Assembly (NCBI GenBank): GCA_014377795.1
Contig: JACMOY010000013.1
Coordinates: 1 to 22,705, forward strand
Direction: 5' to 3'
DNA: 22,705 nucleotides
Source: Actinomycetota bacterium
GTDB taxonomy: Bacteria > Actinomycetota > Actinomycetes > Actinomycetales > Angustibacteraceae
A program made the translations under genes and the position numbers. The notes beneath the pieces were generated by a model. The model was not told the origin of the DNA and made no database searches. It saw nothing but the letters and a program-made list of their open reading frames with translations. The stretch's first letter is position 1. The number at the start of each line of letters is the position of its first letter. Of the stretch, positions 7,766 through 15,934 are shown in pieces.

Positions 7766-8261
7766 CCTCGGGCTCGACGTCCCTGGTCTCGGCCAGCTCG
7801 ACGTTGAACACGAAGCGGCGGTAGGCCCAGAACCGGAACAGCGTGCCGAGCACCAGACCGATGCCGTTGGCCGACACGTTGTCGGCGAGCGCCGAGCGCA
7901 GGTCGAGGACGTAGTGGCTGAAGCCCAGGCAGGACAGCGCGATCGCGAGTCCGACGGCGTTGAAGAAGAAGAACAGCACGAGCTCGCGCTGGGCCGAGGC
8001 GCGGCGGCGGTGCCGGAAGGTCCAGAACCGGTTGCCCAGCCACGCGACGACGGCAGCCACGATCGTCGAGGCCACCTTGGCCGACAGGGGTTTGTGCTCC
8101 AGCGGCCCACCGCCGCCGACGCCGAACCGCAGCAGGTTGAACACCCCGGTGTCGACGACGAACGCGACGGCCCCCACCGCGCCGAACTTGATGACCTCGC
8201 GCACGAGGACGTCCATCAGGGCGCGGACGCGCTCGATCAGCGAGGCGGCGGTGACGGTCAC
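7749..8261 (-). CDS. GtrA-family membrane protein
   Basis: The 170-residue protein has four predicted membrane helices (about 24-46, 62-82, 93-115 and 130-150). It carries the GtrA-family signatures KFGAVGAVAFVVD, NRFWTF (77-82) and FRFWAYRRFVF (142-152). GtrA-like proteins are thought to help move lipid-linked sugars across the membrane, or to partner GT-C enzymes in envelope polysaccharide assembly. GTG 8261 is chosen because TAGCCT lies eight bases upstream; ATG 8216 would cut 15 residues just before the first helix. From memory, M. tuberculosis has a GtrA-like gene (Rv3277) at the same place beside purK. Confidence 0.85.
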   Translation of the reverse strand: MTVTAASLIERVRALMDVLVREVIKFGAVGAVAFVVDTGVFNLLRFGVGGGGPLEHKPLSAKVASTIVAAVVAWLGNRFWTFRHRRRASAQRELVLFFFFNAVGLAIALSCLGFSHYVLDLRSALADNVSANGIGLVLGTLFRFWAYRRFVFNVELAETRDVEPEVSRPR

Positions 8262-8269
8262 GGTGTCAG

Positions 8270-8275
8270 AGGCTA
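8270..8275 (-). promoter_or_regulatory. -10 box (TAGCCT) of the gtrA-like gene
   Basis: Minus-strand TAGCCT is followed by eight bases and GTG 8261, one base longer than the usual gap here. This suggests a leader of a base or two, or none. Confidence 0.45.
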
Positions 8276-8315
8276 ACCGAGGCGGATCGGCGTCGGCTCG
8301 ACCGATGCCGCTGGC

Positions 8316-8321
8316 TAGGGT
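8316..8321 (+). promoter_or_regulatory. -10 box (TAGGGT) of purK-purE
   Basis: TAGGGT is followed by six bases and GTG 8328. It is divergent from the gtrA-like promoter within a 66-bp gap. Confidence 0.55.
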
Positions 8322-8327
8322 GAGGAC

Positions 8328-9500
8328 GTGACGACAGCCGAGCCGGTGCGCCACCCCGGGGGCTTCCCGCTGGTGGGCGTCGTGGGCGCCGGGCAGCTCG
8401 CCCGGATGATGCAGGCGCCCGCCACCGCCCTCAGCCTGGGGCTGCGGGTCCTCGCTGAGCGCAACGACGACGGCGCGGCCCTCGTGGTCGCGCAGGCCCC
8501 CGCGGGTTCGCACACCGACCTGGAGGCGCTGCTCGCGCTGGCGCGGGACTGCGACGTCGTCACGTTCGACCACGAGCACGTGCCCCCCGCCCACCTGCAC
8601 GCCCTGGAGAGCTCCGGTGCCGTCGTGCGGCCGAGCGCGGCGGCGCTGCTGCACGCGCAGGACAAGGGCGTCATGCGGGCCCGGCTCGAGCAGCTCGGCG
8701 TGCCCTGCCCGCGCTGGGCGCTGGTGGCTGACGCCGGTGAGCTCGCGGACTTCGCCGAGACCACCGGGTGGCCGGTGGTGCTGAAGACCCCGCGCGGCGG
8801 CTACGACGGCAAGGGGGTGCGGGTCGTCGCTGACGCCACGCAGGCCGCGGACTGGTTCGAGCGCCTGGACGACGGCGACCGGCTGCTCGCGGAGGAGCGG
8901 GTCGAGTTCGTCCGCGAGCTGGCCGTGCTGGTGGCCCGCAGCCCGATGGGTCAGGCGGCCGCGTGGCCGGTGGTCGAGACGGTGCAGGTCGACGGCATCT
9001 GCACCGAGGTGCTCGCCCCGGCACCGGGACTGTCGCCGGACCGCGCGGCCGAGGTGACGCAGGCGGCGCTGCGGATCGCGGGCGAGCTCGACGTCACCGG
9101 GGTCATGGCCGTCGAGCTGTTCGAGACGGCGGACGGGTTCGTGGTCAACGAGCTCGCGATGCGGCCCCACAACAGCGGCCACTGGACCATCGAGGGCTCG
9201 GTGACCAGCCAGTTCGAGCAGCACCTGCGGGCGGTGCTCGACCTGCCGCTCGGCGACACCCGGCCCCGCGCACGGTGGACCGTGATGGCCAACGTGCTCG
9301 GCGGGCAGTACCCCGACCTGTACCGCACCTACCTGCACGTGCTCGCCCACGACCCGGCGCTGAAGGTGCACCTGTACGGCAAGGCCGTGCGGCCGGGCCG
9401 CAAGATCGGCCACGTCACCGTCAGCGGCGACGACCTCGACGACCTGCGTGAGCGCGCCCGGCACGCGGCCGACTTCATCCAGGGAGTGGTGGACCAGTGA
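8328..9500 (+). CDS. purK: N5-carboxyaminoimidazole ribonucleotide synthase
   Basis: The 390-residue ATP-grasp enzyme makes N5-CAIR from AIR, bicarbonate and ATP in purine synthesis. The N-terminal domain starts with [13 protein letters not shown]. The ATP-grasp core has [18 protein letters not shown], the metal-binding ELFE and [17 protein letters not shown] segments, and the C-terminal domain contains [16 protein letters not shown]. All are characteristic of PurK. The GTG start is supported by the TAGGGT box. The stop overlaps the purE start as GTGA, linking translation of two enzymes that act one after the other. Confidence 0.95.
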   Translation: MTTAEPVRHPGGFPLVGVVGAGQLARMMQAPATALSLGLRVLAERNDDGAALVVAQAPAGSHTDLEALLALARDCDVVTFDHEHVPPAHLHALESSGAVVRPSAAALLHAQDKGVMRARLEQLGVPCPRWALVADAGELADFAETTGWPVVLKTPRGGYDGKGVRVVADATQAADWFERLDDGDRLLAEERVEFVRELAVLVARSPMGQAAAWPVVETVQVDGICTEVLAPAPGLSPDRAAEVTQAALRIAGELDVTGVMAVELFETADGFVVNELAMRPHNSGHWTIEGSVTSQFEQHLRAVLDLPLGDTRPRARWTVMANVLGGQYPDLYRTYLHVLAHDPALKVHLYGKAVRPGRKIGHVTVSGDDLDDLRERARHAADFIQGVVDQ

Positions 9501-10024
9501 GCGCACGCGTGGGTGTGGTCATGGGCAGTGACTCGGACTGGCCGGTGATGGAGGCCGCGGTCACGGCGCTCGAGGAGTTCGGCGTCCAGACCGAGGTCGA
9601 CGTCGTCTCGGCCCACCGGATGCCGCGCGAGATGATCGCGTACGGCGAGAGCGCCACGTCGCGCGGGCTGCGGGTGCTGATCGCGGGGGCCGGTGGCGCG
9701 GCGCACCTGCCCGGCATGCTGGCCGCGGTCACGCCGCTGCCGGTGATCGGCGTCCCGGTCCCGTTGGCGCAGCTGGACGGGATGGACTCGCTGCTGTCCA
9801 TCGTGCAGATGCCGGCCGGCGTCCCGGTGGCGACCGTGGCGGTCGGCGGCGCGCGCAACGCCGGGCTGCTCGCCGTCCGGATCCTGGCGACCTCGGACGA
9901 CGAGCTGCTCGCCCGGATGGTCGACTTCCAGGCCGCACTGAACGTCGAGGCCACCGCGAAGGGCGAGCGGTTGCGTGCGCGCCGCGGACGCTCGACCGGT
10001 TTCGGTCCCGCCGCGGGCCGGTAG
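9497..10024 (+). CDS. purE: N5-carboxyaminoimidazole ribonucleotide mutase
   Basis: The 175-residue class I PurE rearranges N5-CAIR to CAIR. Its substrate-phosphate loop MGSDSDWP (9-16), the catalytic histidine H40 in [17 protein letters not shown] (63-73) and the [18 protein letters not shown] block are all intact. The usual core is about 160 residues, and here a short basic tail ends in [17 protein letters not shown] at 9497 overlaps the purK stop. Its TAG stop forms the first half of the galE -10 box. Confidence 0.95.
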   Translation: MSARVGVVMGSDSDWPVMEAAVTALEEFGVQTEVDVVSAHRMPREMIAYGESATSRGLRVLIAGAGGAAHLPGMLAAVTPLPVIGVPVPLAQLDGMDSLLSIVQMPAGVPVATVAVGGARNAGLLAVRILATSDDELLARMVDFQAALNVEATAKGERLRARRGRSTGFGPAAGR

Positions 10025-10027
10025 GTT
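10022..10027 (+). promoter_or_regulatory. -10 box (TAGGTT) of galE
   Basis: TAGGTT is followed by seven bases and ATG 10035. The TAG is also the purE stop codon, so gene end and promoter share bases. Confidence 0.55.
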
Positions 10028-10034
10028 CGCCGTC

Positions 10035-11006
10035 ATGACGTGGTTGGTGACGGGCGGGGCGGGGTACATCGGGGCGCACGTGGTGCGGTCCCTTCGCGCG
10101 GACGGCGTCGACGTCGTGGTCCTGGACGACCTGTCGACCGGGGACGCCTCGCGCATCGGCGACGTCCCTCTCGTGCGCGCGTCGCTGCTCGACCGGCCGG
10201 CGGTCGACCGCACCCTCGCCGAGCACGACGTTGCCGGCGTCGTCCACATCGCGGCCAAGAAGCAGGTCGGCGAGAGCGTGGCCGACCCCTACTACTACTA
10301 CCGGCAGAACGTCCTCGGCCAGCTCGAGCTGATGGAGGCCATGCGGGCAGCCGACGTGCGGCGCTTCGTCTTCTCGTCATCGGCAGCCACCTACGGCGCG
10401 CCCGAGACGGCACTGGTCACCGAGAAGACCCACCTGGAGCCCGAGTCGCCGTACGGGCAGACCAAGGTCGTGGGTGAGTGGCTCGCGGTGGACGCCGAGG
10501 CCGCGCACGGCGTCCGGTCGGTGTGCCTGCGCTACTTCAACGTCGCCGGCGCCGCCACCGCCGAGCTGGGCGACCCCGAGGTGCTCAACCTGATCCCGAT
10601 GGTCTTCGAGCGGCTCACGGCGCGCGAGCGGCCCAAGGTGTTCGGCGACGACTACCCGACGCCGGACGGCACCTGCGTGCGCGACTACGTCCACGTCTCC
10701 GACATCGCGGAGGCGCACCGCGCCGCGGTCACGCACCTGATGGCCGACGGGGAGTCGTTGCGGCCCAACGTCGGGCGCGGTGAGGGCGCCTCGGTGCTCG
10801 AGGTGCTGGCCATGGTGGGCGAGGTGACCGGGCTGGACGTGACCCCGGACGTCGTGCCGCGCCGCCCTGGTGACCCGCCGCGCACGGTCGCCTCGGTCGA
10901 CGCCATCCGTGACCGCTTCGGCTGGACGGCGCAGCACGACCTGCACGAGATGGTGCAGTCCGCGTGGGCCGGGTGGCTGGTGCGCCACCCGCACGCGGCC
11001 GGCTGA
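10035..11006 (+). CDS. galE: UDP-glucose 4-epimerase
   Basis: The 323-residue extended short-chain dehydrogenase interconverts UDP-glucose and UDP-galactose. It has the NAD-binding GGAGYIG loop (7-13), LDDLSTG, the SSSAATYG strand (114-121) and the catalytic Y140-x3-K144 pair in SPYGQTK. YFNVAGA and the later CVRDYVHVSDIA block are typical of bacterial GalE. ATG 10035 is supported by the adjacent -10 box; an upstream in-frame start inside purE is rejected. With ugd nearby it would draw on the same UDP-glucose pool for envelope sugars. Confidence 0.9.
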   Translation: MTWLVTGGAGYIGAHVVRSLRADGVDVVVLDDLSTGDASRIGDVPLVRASLLDRPAVDRTLAEHDVAGVVHIAAKKQVGESVADPYYYYRQNVLGQLELMEAMRAADVRRFVFSSSAATYGAPETALVTEKTHLEPESPYGQTKVVGEWLAVDAEAAHGVRSVCLRYFNVAGAATAELGDPEVLNLIPMVFERLTARERPKVFGDDYPTPDGTCVRDYVHVSDIAEAHRAAVTHLMADGESLRPNVGRGEGASVLEVLAMVGEVTGLDVTPDVVPRRPGDPPRTVASVDAIRDRFGWTAQHDLHEMVQSAWAGWLVRHPHAAG

Positions 11007-11015
11007 CGCAGCGCG

Positions 11016-11471
11016 TCAGGCCGGGGCGATCCCGAGGCGCGTTGCCTCGATGTGCGGGCAGGTGTCCATGACGACGACGAGCCCCGCGGCCCGCGCTCGC
11101 GCAGCGGCCGCCTCGTCGACCACGCCCAGCTGCAGCCACACGGCGCCGATGCCGAGCCGGTCTCGCTCGTCGATCGCCTGGTCGACGATCTCGCCGACGC
11201 GGCGGCTGTTGACGAAGCAGTCGACGACGGCGACCTGCTCGCCGTCCGGAATAGCTGCGAGAGAACGGAACCCAGGTTCGTCGAACACGCCCTCACCACG
11301 GGGGTTCACGGGAACCAGGCGCAGACCGAGCGCGGTGCGCATCCACGCGGCGACGCCGTACGCGGTGCGCGTGCGGTTGGCCGACAGGCCGACGACCGCC
11401 CAGGTGGCCGGCGTCGTCAGCAACCGACGGATCAGCGCCTCGTCGTTGACGTGGCCACCGCCGTTTCTCAC
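11016..11471 (-). CDS. CoA-binding domain protein (YccU-like)
   Basis: This 151-residue stand-alone Rossmann-fold protein belongs to the CoA-binding (YccU/PF13380-like) family. Signatures are WAVVGLSANRTRTAYGVAAW, LVPVNPRG, DCFVNSRRVGEIVDQAI and the C-terminal GAVWLQLGVVDE followed by VVMDTCPHIE. The family binds CoA or a related nucleotide, and its cellular role is not settled. I chose GTG 11471 because it overlaps the ugd stop as GTGA; the valine at 11450 is a GTC codon and cannot start translation. It ends 9 bp from the convergent galE. Confidence 0.82.
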   Translation of the reverse strand: MRNGGGHVNDEALIRRLLTTPATWAVVGLSANRTRTAYGVAAWMRTALGLRLVPVNPRGEGVFDEPGFRSLAAIPDGEQVAVVDCFVNSRRVGEIVDQAIDERDRLGIGAVWLQLGVVDEAAAARARAAGLVVVMDTCPHIEATRLGIAPA

Positions 11472-12802
11472 GCCTGCGGGCGACCCAGGGCGCGGTAGGC
11501 CCAGCCGGCATCGCGCCAGCGCTGACCGTCCAGGGCGTTGCGGCCGTCGACGATGCGCTTGACCGCCACGACCTCGCCCGCGGCGACCACGTCGATGTCG
11601 CGGTACTCGCGCCACTCGGTCAGGTGCAGCACGACGTGCGCGCCCTCCATGGCGGCGATCGCCGACTCGGCGAACGACAGGTCGGGCCATGCGCGCTTGG
11701 CGTTGGCCATGGCCTCGGGGTCGTGCACCGTGACGTGGGCACCCTGCAGCCGCACCTGGGCGGCGACCGACAGCGCGGGGGAGTCGCGGGTGTCGTCGCT
11801 GTCGGGCTTGAAGGCGGCGCCGAGGACGGCGACCCGCTTGCCGATGAACCCGCCGCCGCACTGCTCGCGGGCGATCCCGACCATCCGCGCGCGGCGGCGC
11901 ATGTTGATCGCGTCCACCTCGCGCAGGAACGTCAACGCCTGGTCGGCGCCGAGCTCACCGGCCCGGGCCATGAACGCGCGGATGTCCTTGGGTAGGCAGC
12001 CACCGCCGAAGCCGACCCCCGCGCCGAGGAACTTGCGGCCGATCCGGTCGTCGTGCCCGATGGCGTCCGCGAGGGCGGTGACGTCGGCCCCGGCAGCCTC
12101 GCACACTTCGGACATGGCGTTGATGAAGGAGATCTTGGTGGCCAGGAACGAGTTCGCGGCCACCTTCACGAGCTCGGCGGTGGCGTAGTCCGTGACGATC
12201 CGCGGGGTGCCCTCGGCGATGGTCGCGGCGTACACCTGGTCGAGCAGGTCGCGGGCGCGCTCGCCGCGCGGGCCGGCCTCGACGCCGTAGACCAGGCGGT
12301 CGGGGTGCAGGGTGTCCTTGACGGCGAAGCCCTCGCGCAGGAACTCGGGGTTCCAGGCCAGCATCACGTCGTCGCCGGCCGGGGCCACGTTGCGGGCCAT
12401 CTCGGCCAGCCGCGCGGCGGTGCCTACCGGGACCGTGGACTTGCCGACGAGCAGGGTCGGCTTGTGCAGGTGCCTGGCGAGCTCGCCGAACGCGGCGTCG
12501 ACGTAGCGCAGGTCGGCGGCGAACTCGCCGGCGCGCTGCGGCGTCCCGACGCACAGGAAGTGGACGTCGGCGTCCGCGGCCAGGGCGTAGTCGGTGGTGA
12601 ACGTGAGTCGGCCGGTGGCCATCGCCTTCTGGAGCAGCTCGGGCAGGCCCGGCTCGAAGAACGGCGCCCGGCCCGAGGCCAGCAGGTCGATCTTGGCCTG
12701 GTCGACGTCGACGGCCACCACCTCGTGACCGAGCTCGACCATGGCGGCGGCGTGCACCGCGCCGAGGTAGCCGGTGCCGATGACGGACAGGCGCAGAGAC
12801 AT
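11468..12802 (-). CDS. ugd: UDP-glucose 6-dehydrogenase
   Basis: The 444-residue enzyme oxidises UDP-glucose twice to UDP-glucuronate. It has the N-terminal NAD loop GTGYLGAV (9-16), GKSTVPVGT (120-128), NPEFLREG, the conserved lysine region LVKVAANSFLATKISFIN (K213) and catalytic C269 in FGGGCLPKD. The C-terminal UDP-binding domain has LGAAFKPDSDDTRDSPAL and a final VDGRNALD. Length is normal. ATG 12802 is preceded by TACGCT at seven bases. It shares a transcript with the CoA-binding gene and is divergent from the LLM oxidoreductase. UDP-glucuronate would feed envelope or capsular polysaccharide synthesis. Confidence 0.94.
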   Translation of the reverse strand: MSLRLSVIGTGYLGAVHAAAMVELGHEVVAVDVDQAKIDLLASGRAPFFEPGLPELLQKAMATGRLTFTTDYALAADADVHFLCVGTPQRAGEFAADLRYVDAAFGELARHLHKPTLLVGKSTVPVGTAARLAEMARNVAPAGDDVMLAWNPEFLREGFAVKDTLHPDRLVYGVEAGPRGERARDLLDQVYAATIAEGTPRIVTDYATAELVKVAANSFLATKISFINAMSEVCEAAGADVTALADAIGHDDRIGRKFLGAGVGFGGGCLPKDIRAFMARAGELGADQALTFLREVDAINMRRRARMVGIAREQCGGGFIGKRVAVLGAAFKPDSDDTRDSPALSVAAQVRLQGAHVTVHDPEAMANAKRAWPDLSFAESAIAAMEGAHVVLHLTEWREYRDIDVVAAGEVVAVKRIVDGRNALDGQRWRDAGWAYRALGRPQA

Positions 12803-12809
12803 GCCGGGG

Positions 12810-12815
12810 AGCGTA
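12810..12815 (-). promoter_or_regulatory. -10 box (TACGCT) of ugd
   Basis: Minus-strand TACGCT is followed by seven bases and ATG 12802. It occupies the -35 zone of the divergent LLM promoter. Confidence 0.55.
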
Positions 12816-12831
12816 CCGGGCCATCGGACCG

Positions 12832-12837
12832 TAACCT
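12832..12837 (+). promoter_or_regulatory. -10 box (TAACCT) of the LLM oxidoreductase gene
   Basis: TAACCT is followed by six bases and ATG 12844. It lies 16 bp from the ugd -10 box on the other strand. Confidence 0.6.
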
Positions 12838-12843
12838 GCGGCC

Positions 12844-13833
12844 ATGCGCTTCGGACTCTTCGTGCCTCAGGGTTGGCGGATGGACCTCGCCGGCATCGAC
12901 CCCGCCGAGCAGTGGGCGGCGATGCACGCCGTCGCCAAGGCCGCGGACGACGGCCGGGTGTGGGAGTCGGTGTGGGTCTACGACCACTTCCACACCGTGC
13001 CCGTACCCAGCGAGGAGGCCACCCACGAGGCGTGGTCGCTGATGGCGGCGCTGGCGGCCTCGACCAGCCGGGTGCGGTTGGGGCAGATGTGCACCTGCAT
13101 GGCGTACCGCAACCCCGCCTACCTGGCGAAGGTGGCCGCGACGATCGACGTCATCAGCGGCGGCCGGGTCGAGATGGGGATCGGCGCGGGCTGGTACGAG
13201 CACGAGTGGCGGGCCTACGGCTACGGGTTCCCCACCGCCGGCCAGCGCATCGCCGCCCTGGACGAGGGCGTGCAGATCATGCGCCAGCTGTGGCAGACGG
13301 GTACCGCCACCCTGGCCGGCGAGCACTACCAGGTGGACGGCGCGATCTGCCGCCCGCTGCCCCTGCAGTCCGGGGGCATCCCGCTGTGGGTCGCCGGCGG
13401 CGGCGAGAAGAAGACCCTGCGCATCGCGGCCCAGCACGCGGCGTACACGAACTTCGACGGGTCACCTGTCGAGTTCGCCCACAAGTCCGAGATCCTCGCC
13501 GGTCACTGCCGCGAGGTCGGCACCGACTTCGACGCCATCACCCGGTCGGCCAACTACAACGTGGTCATCGGCCGCGACGACGCCGACGTGCAGCAGCGGC
13601 TGGGCTGGATCCGCGACCACTACGCCACGCTGCTGCCGGCCGACCAGGTCGAGGCCACTGTCGAGTCGTTCCGGACCGGCCCGGCGGTGGGCACGCCCGA
13701 GCAGGTCGTCGAGGCGCTGCAGGGCCTGGAGGCCCAGGGCATGACGTACGCGATCTGCTACTTCGCCGAGGCGGCCTACGACCGGTCGGGCATCGAGCTG
13801 TTCGAGCGCGAGGTGGCACCAGCCCTGCTGTGA
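12844..13833 (+). CDS. LLM-class F420-dependent oxidoreductase
   Basis: The 329-residue protein is a luciferase-like TIM-barrel oxidoreductase. It starts with the usual beta strand MRFGLFVPQG and includes ESVWVYDHFH, the SRVRLGQMCTCMAYRNPAYLAKVAATIDVISGG-type core region, GIGAGWYEHEWRAYGYGFP and IPLWVAGGGEKKTLRIAA. In actinobacteria this set of motifs is mostly found in enzymes using coenzyme F420, though flavin use cannot be excluded. The substrate cannot be predicted. It stands alone between ugd and fadE25, with its own leaderless-type promoter. Confidence 0.85.
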   Translation: MRFGLFVPQGWRMDLAGIDPAEQWAAMHAVAKAADDGRVWESVWVYDHFHTVPVPSEEATHEAWSLMAALAASTSRVRLGQMCTCMAYRNPAYLAKVAATIDVISGGRVEMGIGAGWYEHEWRAYGYGFPTAGQRIAALDEGVQIMRQLWQTGTATLAGEHYQVDGAICRPLPLQSGGIPLWVAGGGEKKTLRIAAQHAAYTNFDGSPVEFAHKSEILAGHCREVGTDFDAITRSANYNVVIGRDDADVQQRLGWIRDHYATLLPADQVEATVESFRTGPAVGTPEQVVEALQGLEAQGMTYAICYFAEAAYDRSGIELFEREVAPALL

Positions 13834-13873
13834 CCTTCGCGTCATCGGCCCCTCGACTCAGGTGACCGGTGAG

Positions 13874-13879
13874 TAACAT
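13874..13879 (+). promoter_or_regulatory. -10 box (TAACAT) of fadE25
   Basis: TAACAT is followed by seven bases and GTG 13887. It lies inside the longer reading frame that begins with GTG 13869, so it argues for the 13887 start. Confidence 0.55.
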
Positions 13880-13886
13880 CGCGGCC

Positions 13887-15041
13887 GTGACCTCCTTCGA
13901 CCTGTTCAGGATCAGCGACGACCACGAGGCGCTGCGCGAGGCGGTGCGGGCCGTCGTCGAGGCGAAGGTCGCACCGCACGCGGCGGACGTCGACGACAAG
14001 GGCGTGTTCCCGCACGAGTCCTACGAGGCGCTGCGCGCAGGCGACTTCCACGCCCCGCACATCCCCGAGCAGTACGCCGGCGCCGGCGCCGACGCGCTCG
14101 CGACCTGCATCGTCATCGAGGAGGTCGCTCGCGGCTGCGCGTCGTCCTCGCTCATCCCGGCCGTGAACAAGCTCGGCACGATGCCGCTGATCCTCGCGGC
14201 GTCCGAGGACGTCAAGGCGCGGTACCTGCCCGCGGTGGCCAGCGGCGAGTCGATGTTCAGCTACGGACTGTCCGTGCGCGAGGCCGGCAGCGACACCGCC
14301 GCCATGCGCTGCCGGGCGACGCCGGACGGCGACGACTTCGTGCTGAACGGGCAGAAGTCGTGGATCACCAACGCCGGTATCAGTGACTTCTACACCGTCC
14401 TCGCCGTCACCGACCCGGACGCACCGCGGGGCCACGGCATCAGCGCCTTCGTCGTCGAGAAGTCCGACGCGGGCTTCTCGTTCGGCGAGCCCGAGCGCAA
14501 GCTCGGCATCAAGGGCAGCCCCACCCGCGAGCTGCACTTCGAGGGCTGCCGCATCCCCGGTGACCGGCTGGTCGGTGAGCGCGGCATGGGCCTGCAGATC
14601 GCGCTGCAGACCCTCGACCACACCCGGGCCACCATCGGCGCCCAGGCCGTCGGGATCGCCCAGGGCGCCCTCGACCACGCGCTCGCCTATGTCAAGGAGC
14701 GCCAGCAGTTCGGCAAGGCCGTCGCCGAGTTCCAGGGCATCCAGTTCATGCTGGCCGACATGGGCATGCAGCTTGAGGCCGCCCGGCAGCTGGTCTACGT
14801 GGCGGCGGCCAAGAGCGGGCGCGGCGACCCCGACCTGCCGTTCTTCGGGGCGGCCGCCAAGTGCTACGCCCCCGACGTCGCCATGTCGATCACCACCGAC
14901 GCCGTCCAGCTGCTCGGTGGCGCGGGCTACGTCAAGGACTTCCCGCTCGAGCGGATGATGCGCGACGCGAAGATCACCCAGATCTACGAGGGCACCAACC
15001 AGGTGCAGCGGATCGTGCTGGCCCGGCAGATGCTGCGATGA
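13887..15041 (+). CDS. fadE25: Acyl-CoA dehydrogenase, FadE25 type
   Basis: The 384-residue FAD enzyme introduces the 2,3 double bond in acyl-CoA. The sequence closely follows my memory of M. tuberculosis FadE25: SFDLF near the start, ATCIVIEEVAR, SLIPAVNKLGTM, SxREAGSD, KLGIKGSPT, LDHTRATIGAQAVGIAQGALD, RQQFGKAVAEFQ and the C-terminal AKITQIYEGTNQ. The catalytic base is the glutamate of YEGTNQ (E368). GTG 13887 is preferred over in-frame GTG 13869 because it lies seven bases after a TAACAT box and fits the family N-terminus; the longer form would add six residues. It is coupled to the hydroxyacyl-CoA dehydrogenase by an ATGA overlap. Confidence 0.92.
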   Translation: MTSFDLFRISDDHEALREAVRAVVEAKVAPHAADVDDKGVFPHESYEALRAGDFHAPHIPEQYAGAGADALATCIVIEEVARGCASSSLIPAVNKLGTMPLILAASEDVKARYLPAVASGESMFSYGLSVREAGSDTAAMRCRATPDGDDFVLNGQKSWITNAGISDFYTVLAVTDPDAPRGHGISAFVVEKSDAGFSFGEPERKLGIKGSPTRELHFEGCRIPGDRLVGERGMGLQIALQTLDHTRATIGAQAVGIAQGALDHALAYVKERQQFGKAVAEFQGIQFMLADMGMQLEAARQLVYVAAAKSGRGDPDLPFFGAAAKCYAPDVAMSITTDAVQLLGGAGYVKDFPLERMMRDAKITQIYEGTNQVQRIVLARQMLR

Positions 15042-15892
15042 GCCTTTCCCGGATCGGCGTCGTCGGCGGCGGGACCATGGGCGCAGGCATTGCCGAGGTC
15101 ACCGCACGCGCCGGCTGCGACGTGCTGGTCATCGAGGTCGGTGACGCCGCGGTGCAGGCCGCCCGAGGTCGCATCGAGTCCTCGCTCGGTCGTGCCGTGC
15201 GCTCCGGCCGGACCACCGACGTCGAGGCCAAAACGGTGCTCGGGCGCATCGAGATCGTCCAGGACCTGGCGCTGCTCGGCGACCGCGACCTGGTCATCGA
15301 GGCCGCGCCGGAGGTCGAGCAGCTCAAGCTCGACCTGTTTCGCCGGCTGGACGATGTGCTCGCGCCGGACGCGATCCTGGCCTCCAACACGTCGTCCATC
15401 CCGCTGGTGAAGATGGCGGCGGTCACCCGGCGGCCGCAGTCCGTCGTCGGGGTGCACTTCTTCAACCCCGTGCCGGTCCTGCCGCTGGTGGAGATCGTGG
15501 AGAGCCTCCTGACCTCGCCAGAGGTGCTGACCGAGGTGACGCAGTTTGCCGAGCAGCGCCTCGGCAAGCAGACGATCCGCTCCAAGGACCGGGCCGGCTT
15601 CGTCGTCAACGCGCTCCTGATCCCCTACCTGCTCTCGGCCATCCGCATGCTCGAGTCGGGCTTCGCCAGCGCCGCCGACATCGACGAGGGGATGGTCAAG
15701 GGCTGCGCCCACCCGATGGGCCCGCTGCACCTGGCCGACCTCATCGGCTTGGACACCACCCGCGCGGTCGCGGTGTCGATGTACGAGGAGTTCAAGGAGC
15801 CCCTGTTCGCGCCGCCACCGCTGCTGATGCGGATGTGCGAGGCGGGCCTGCTGGGCCGCAAGACCGGCCAGGGCTTCTTCCCGTACGGCTGA
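15038..15892 (+). CDS. 3-hydroxyacyl-CoA (3-hydroxybutyryl-CoA) dehydrogenase
   Basis: The 284-residue NAD(P)-dependent enzyme oxidises 3-hydroxyacyl-CoA, or runs in reverse in acetoacetyl-CoA reduction. The nucleotide loop is VGGGTMGAG (~9-17), SNTSS is at 116-120, catalytic H140 (VGVHFFNPVPVLPLVE) pairs with E152 twelve residues on, and N191 lies in FVVNALLIPYL. KGCAHPMGPL and GRKTGQGFFPYG complete the C-terminal domain. Length is typical of stand-alone Hbd/FadB2 proteins. ATG 15038 overlaps the fadE25 stop. With the acyl-CoA dehydrogenase, and the hydratase at 4996, three beta-oxidation steps are represented; no thiolase is in the window. Confidence 0.92.
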   Translation: MSLSRIGVVGGGTMGAGIAEVTARAGCDVLVIEVGDAAVQAARGRIESSLGRAVRSGRTTDVEAKTVLGRIEIVQDLALLGDRDLVIEAAPEVEQLKLDLFRRLDDVLAPDAILASNTSSIPLVKMAAVTRRPQSVVGVHFFNPVPVLPLVEIVESLLTSPEVLTEVTQFAEQRLGKQTIRSKDRAGFVVNALLIPYLLSAIRMLESGFASAADIDEGMVKGCAHPMGPLHLADLIGLDTTRAVAVSMYEEFKEPLFAPPPLLMRMCEAGLLGRKTGQGFFPYG

Positions 15893-15921
15893 CTCCGGCG
15901 CCGCAGTATCGGTGAGAGGGC

Positions 15922-15927
15922 TACGTT
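15922..15927 (+). promoter_or_regulatory. -10 box (TACGTT) of the ABC transporter operon
   Basis: TACGTT is followed by seven bases and GTG 15935, the last clear leaderless-type start going right in the window. Confidence 0.55.
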
Positions 15928-15934
15928 CGATGGC

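Noticed and set aside
7960..9506. Long minus-strand frame running from the gtrA-like gene through the antisense of purK
   Set aside because: Only the last 170 residues are a recognisable protein. The rest is a shadow of purK, and a start with a -10 box exists at 8261.
13869..13886. GTG 13869 as the fadE25 start
   Set aside because: It would place the TAACAT box inside the coding region and add six residues not expected from FadE25.
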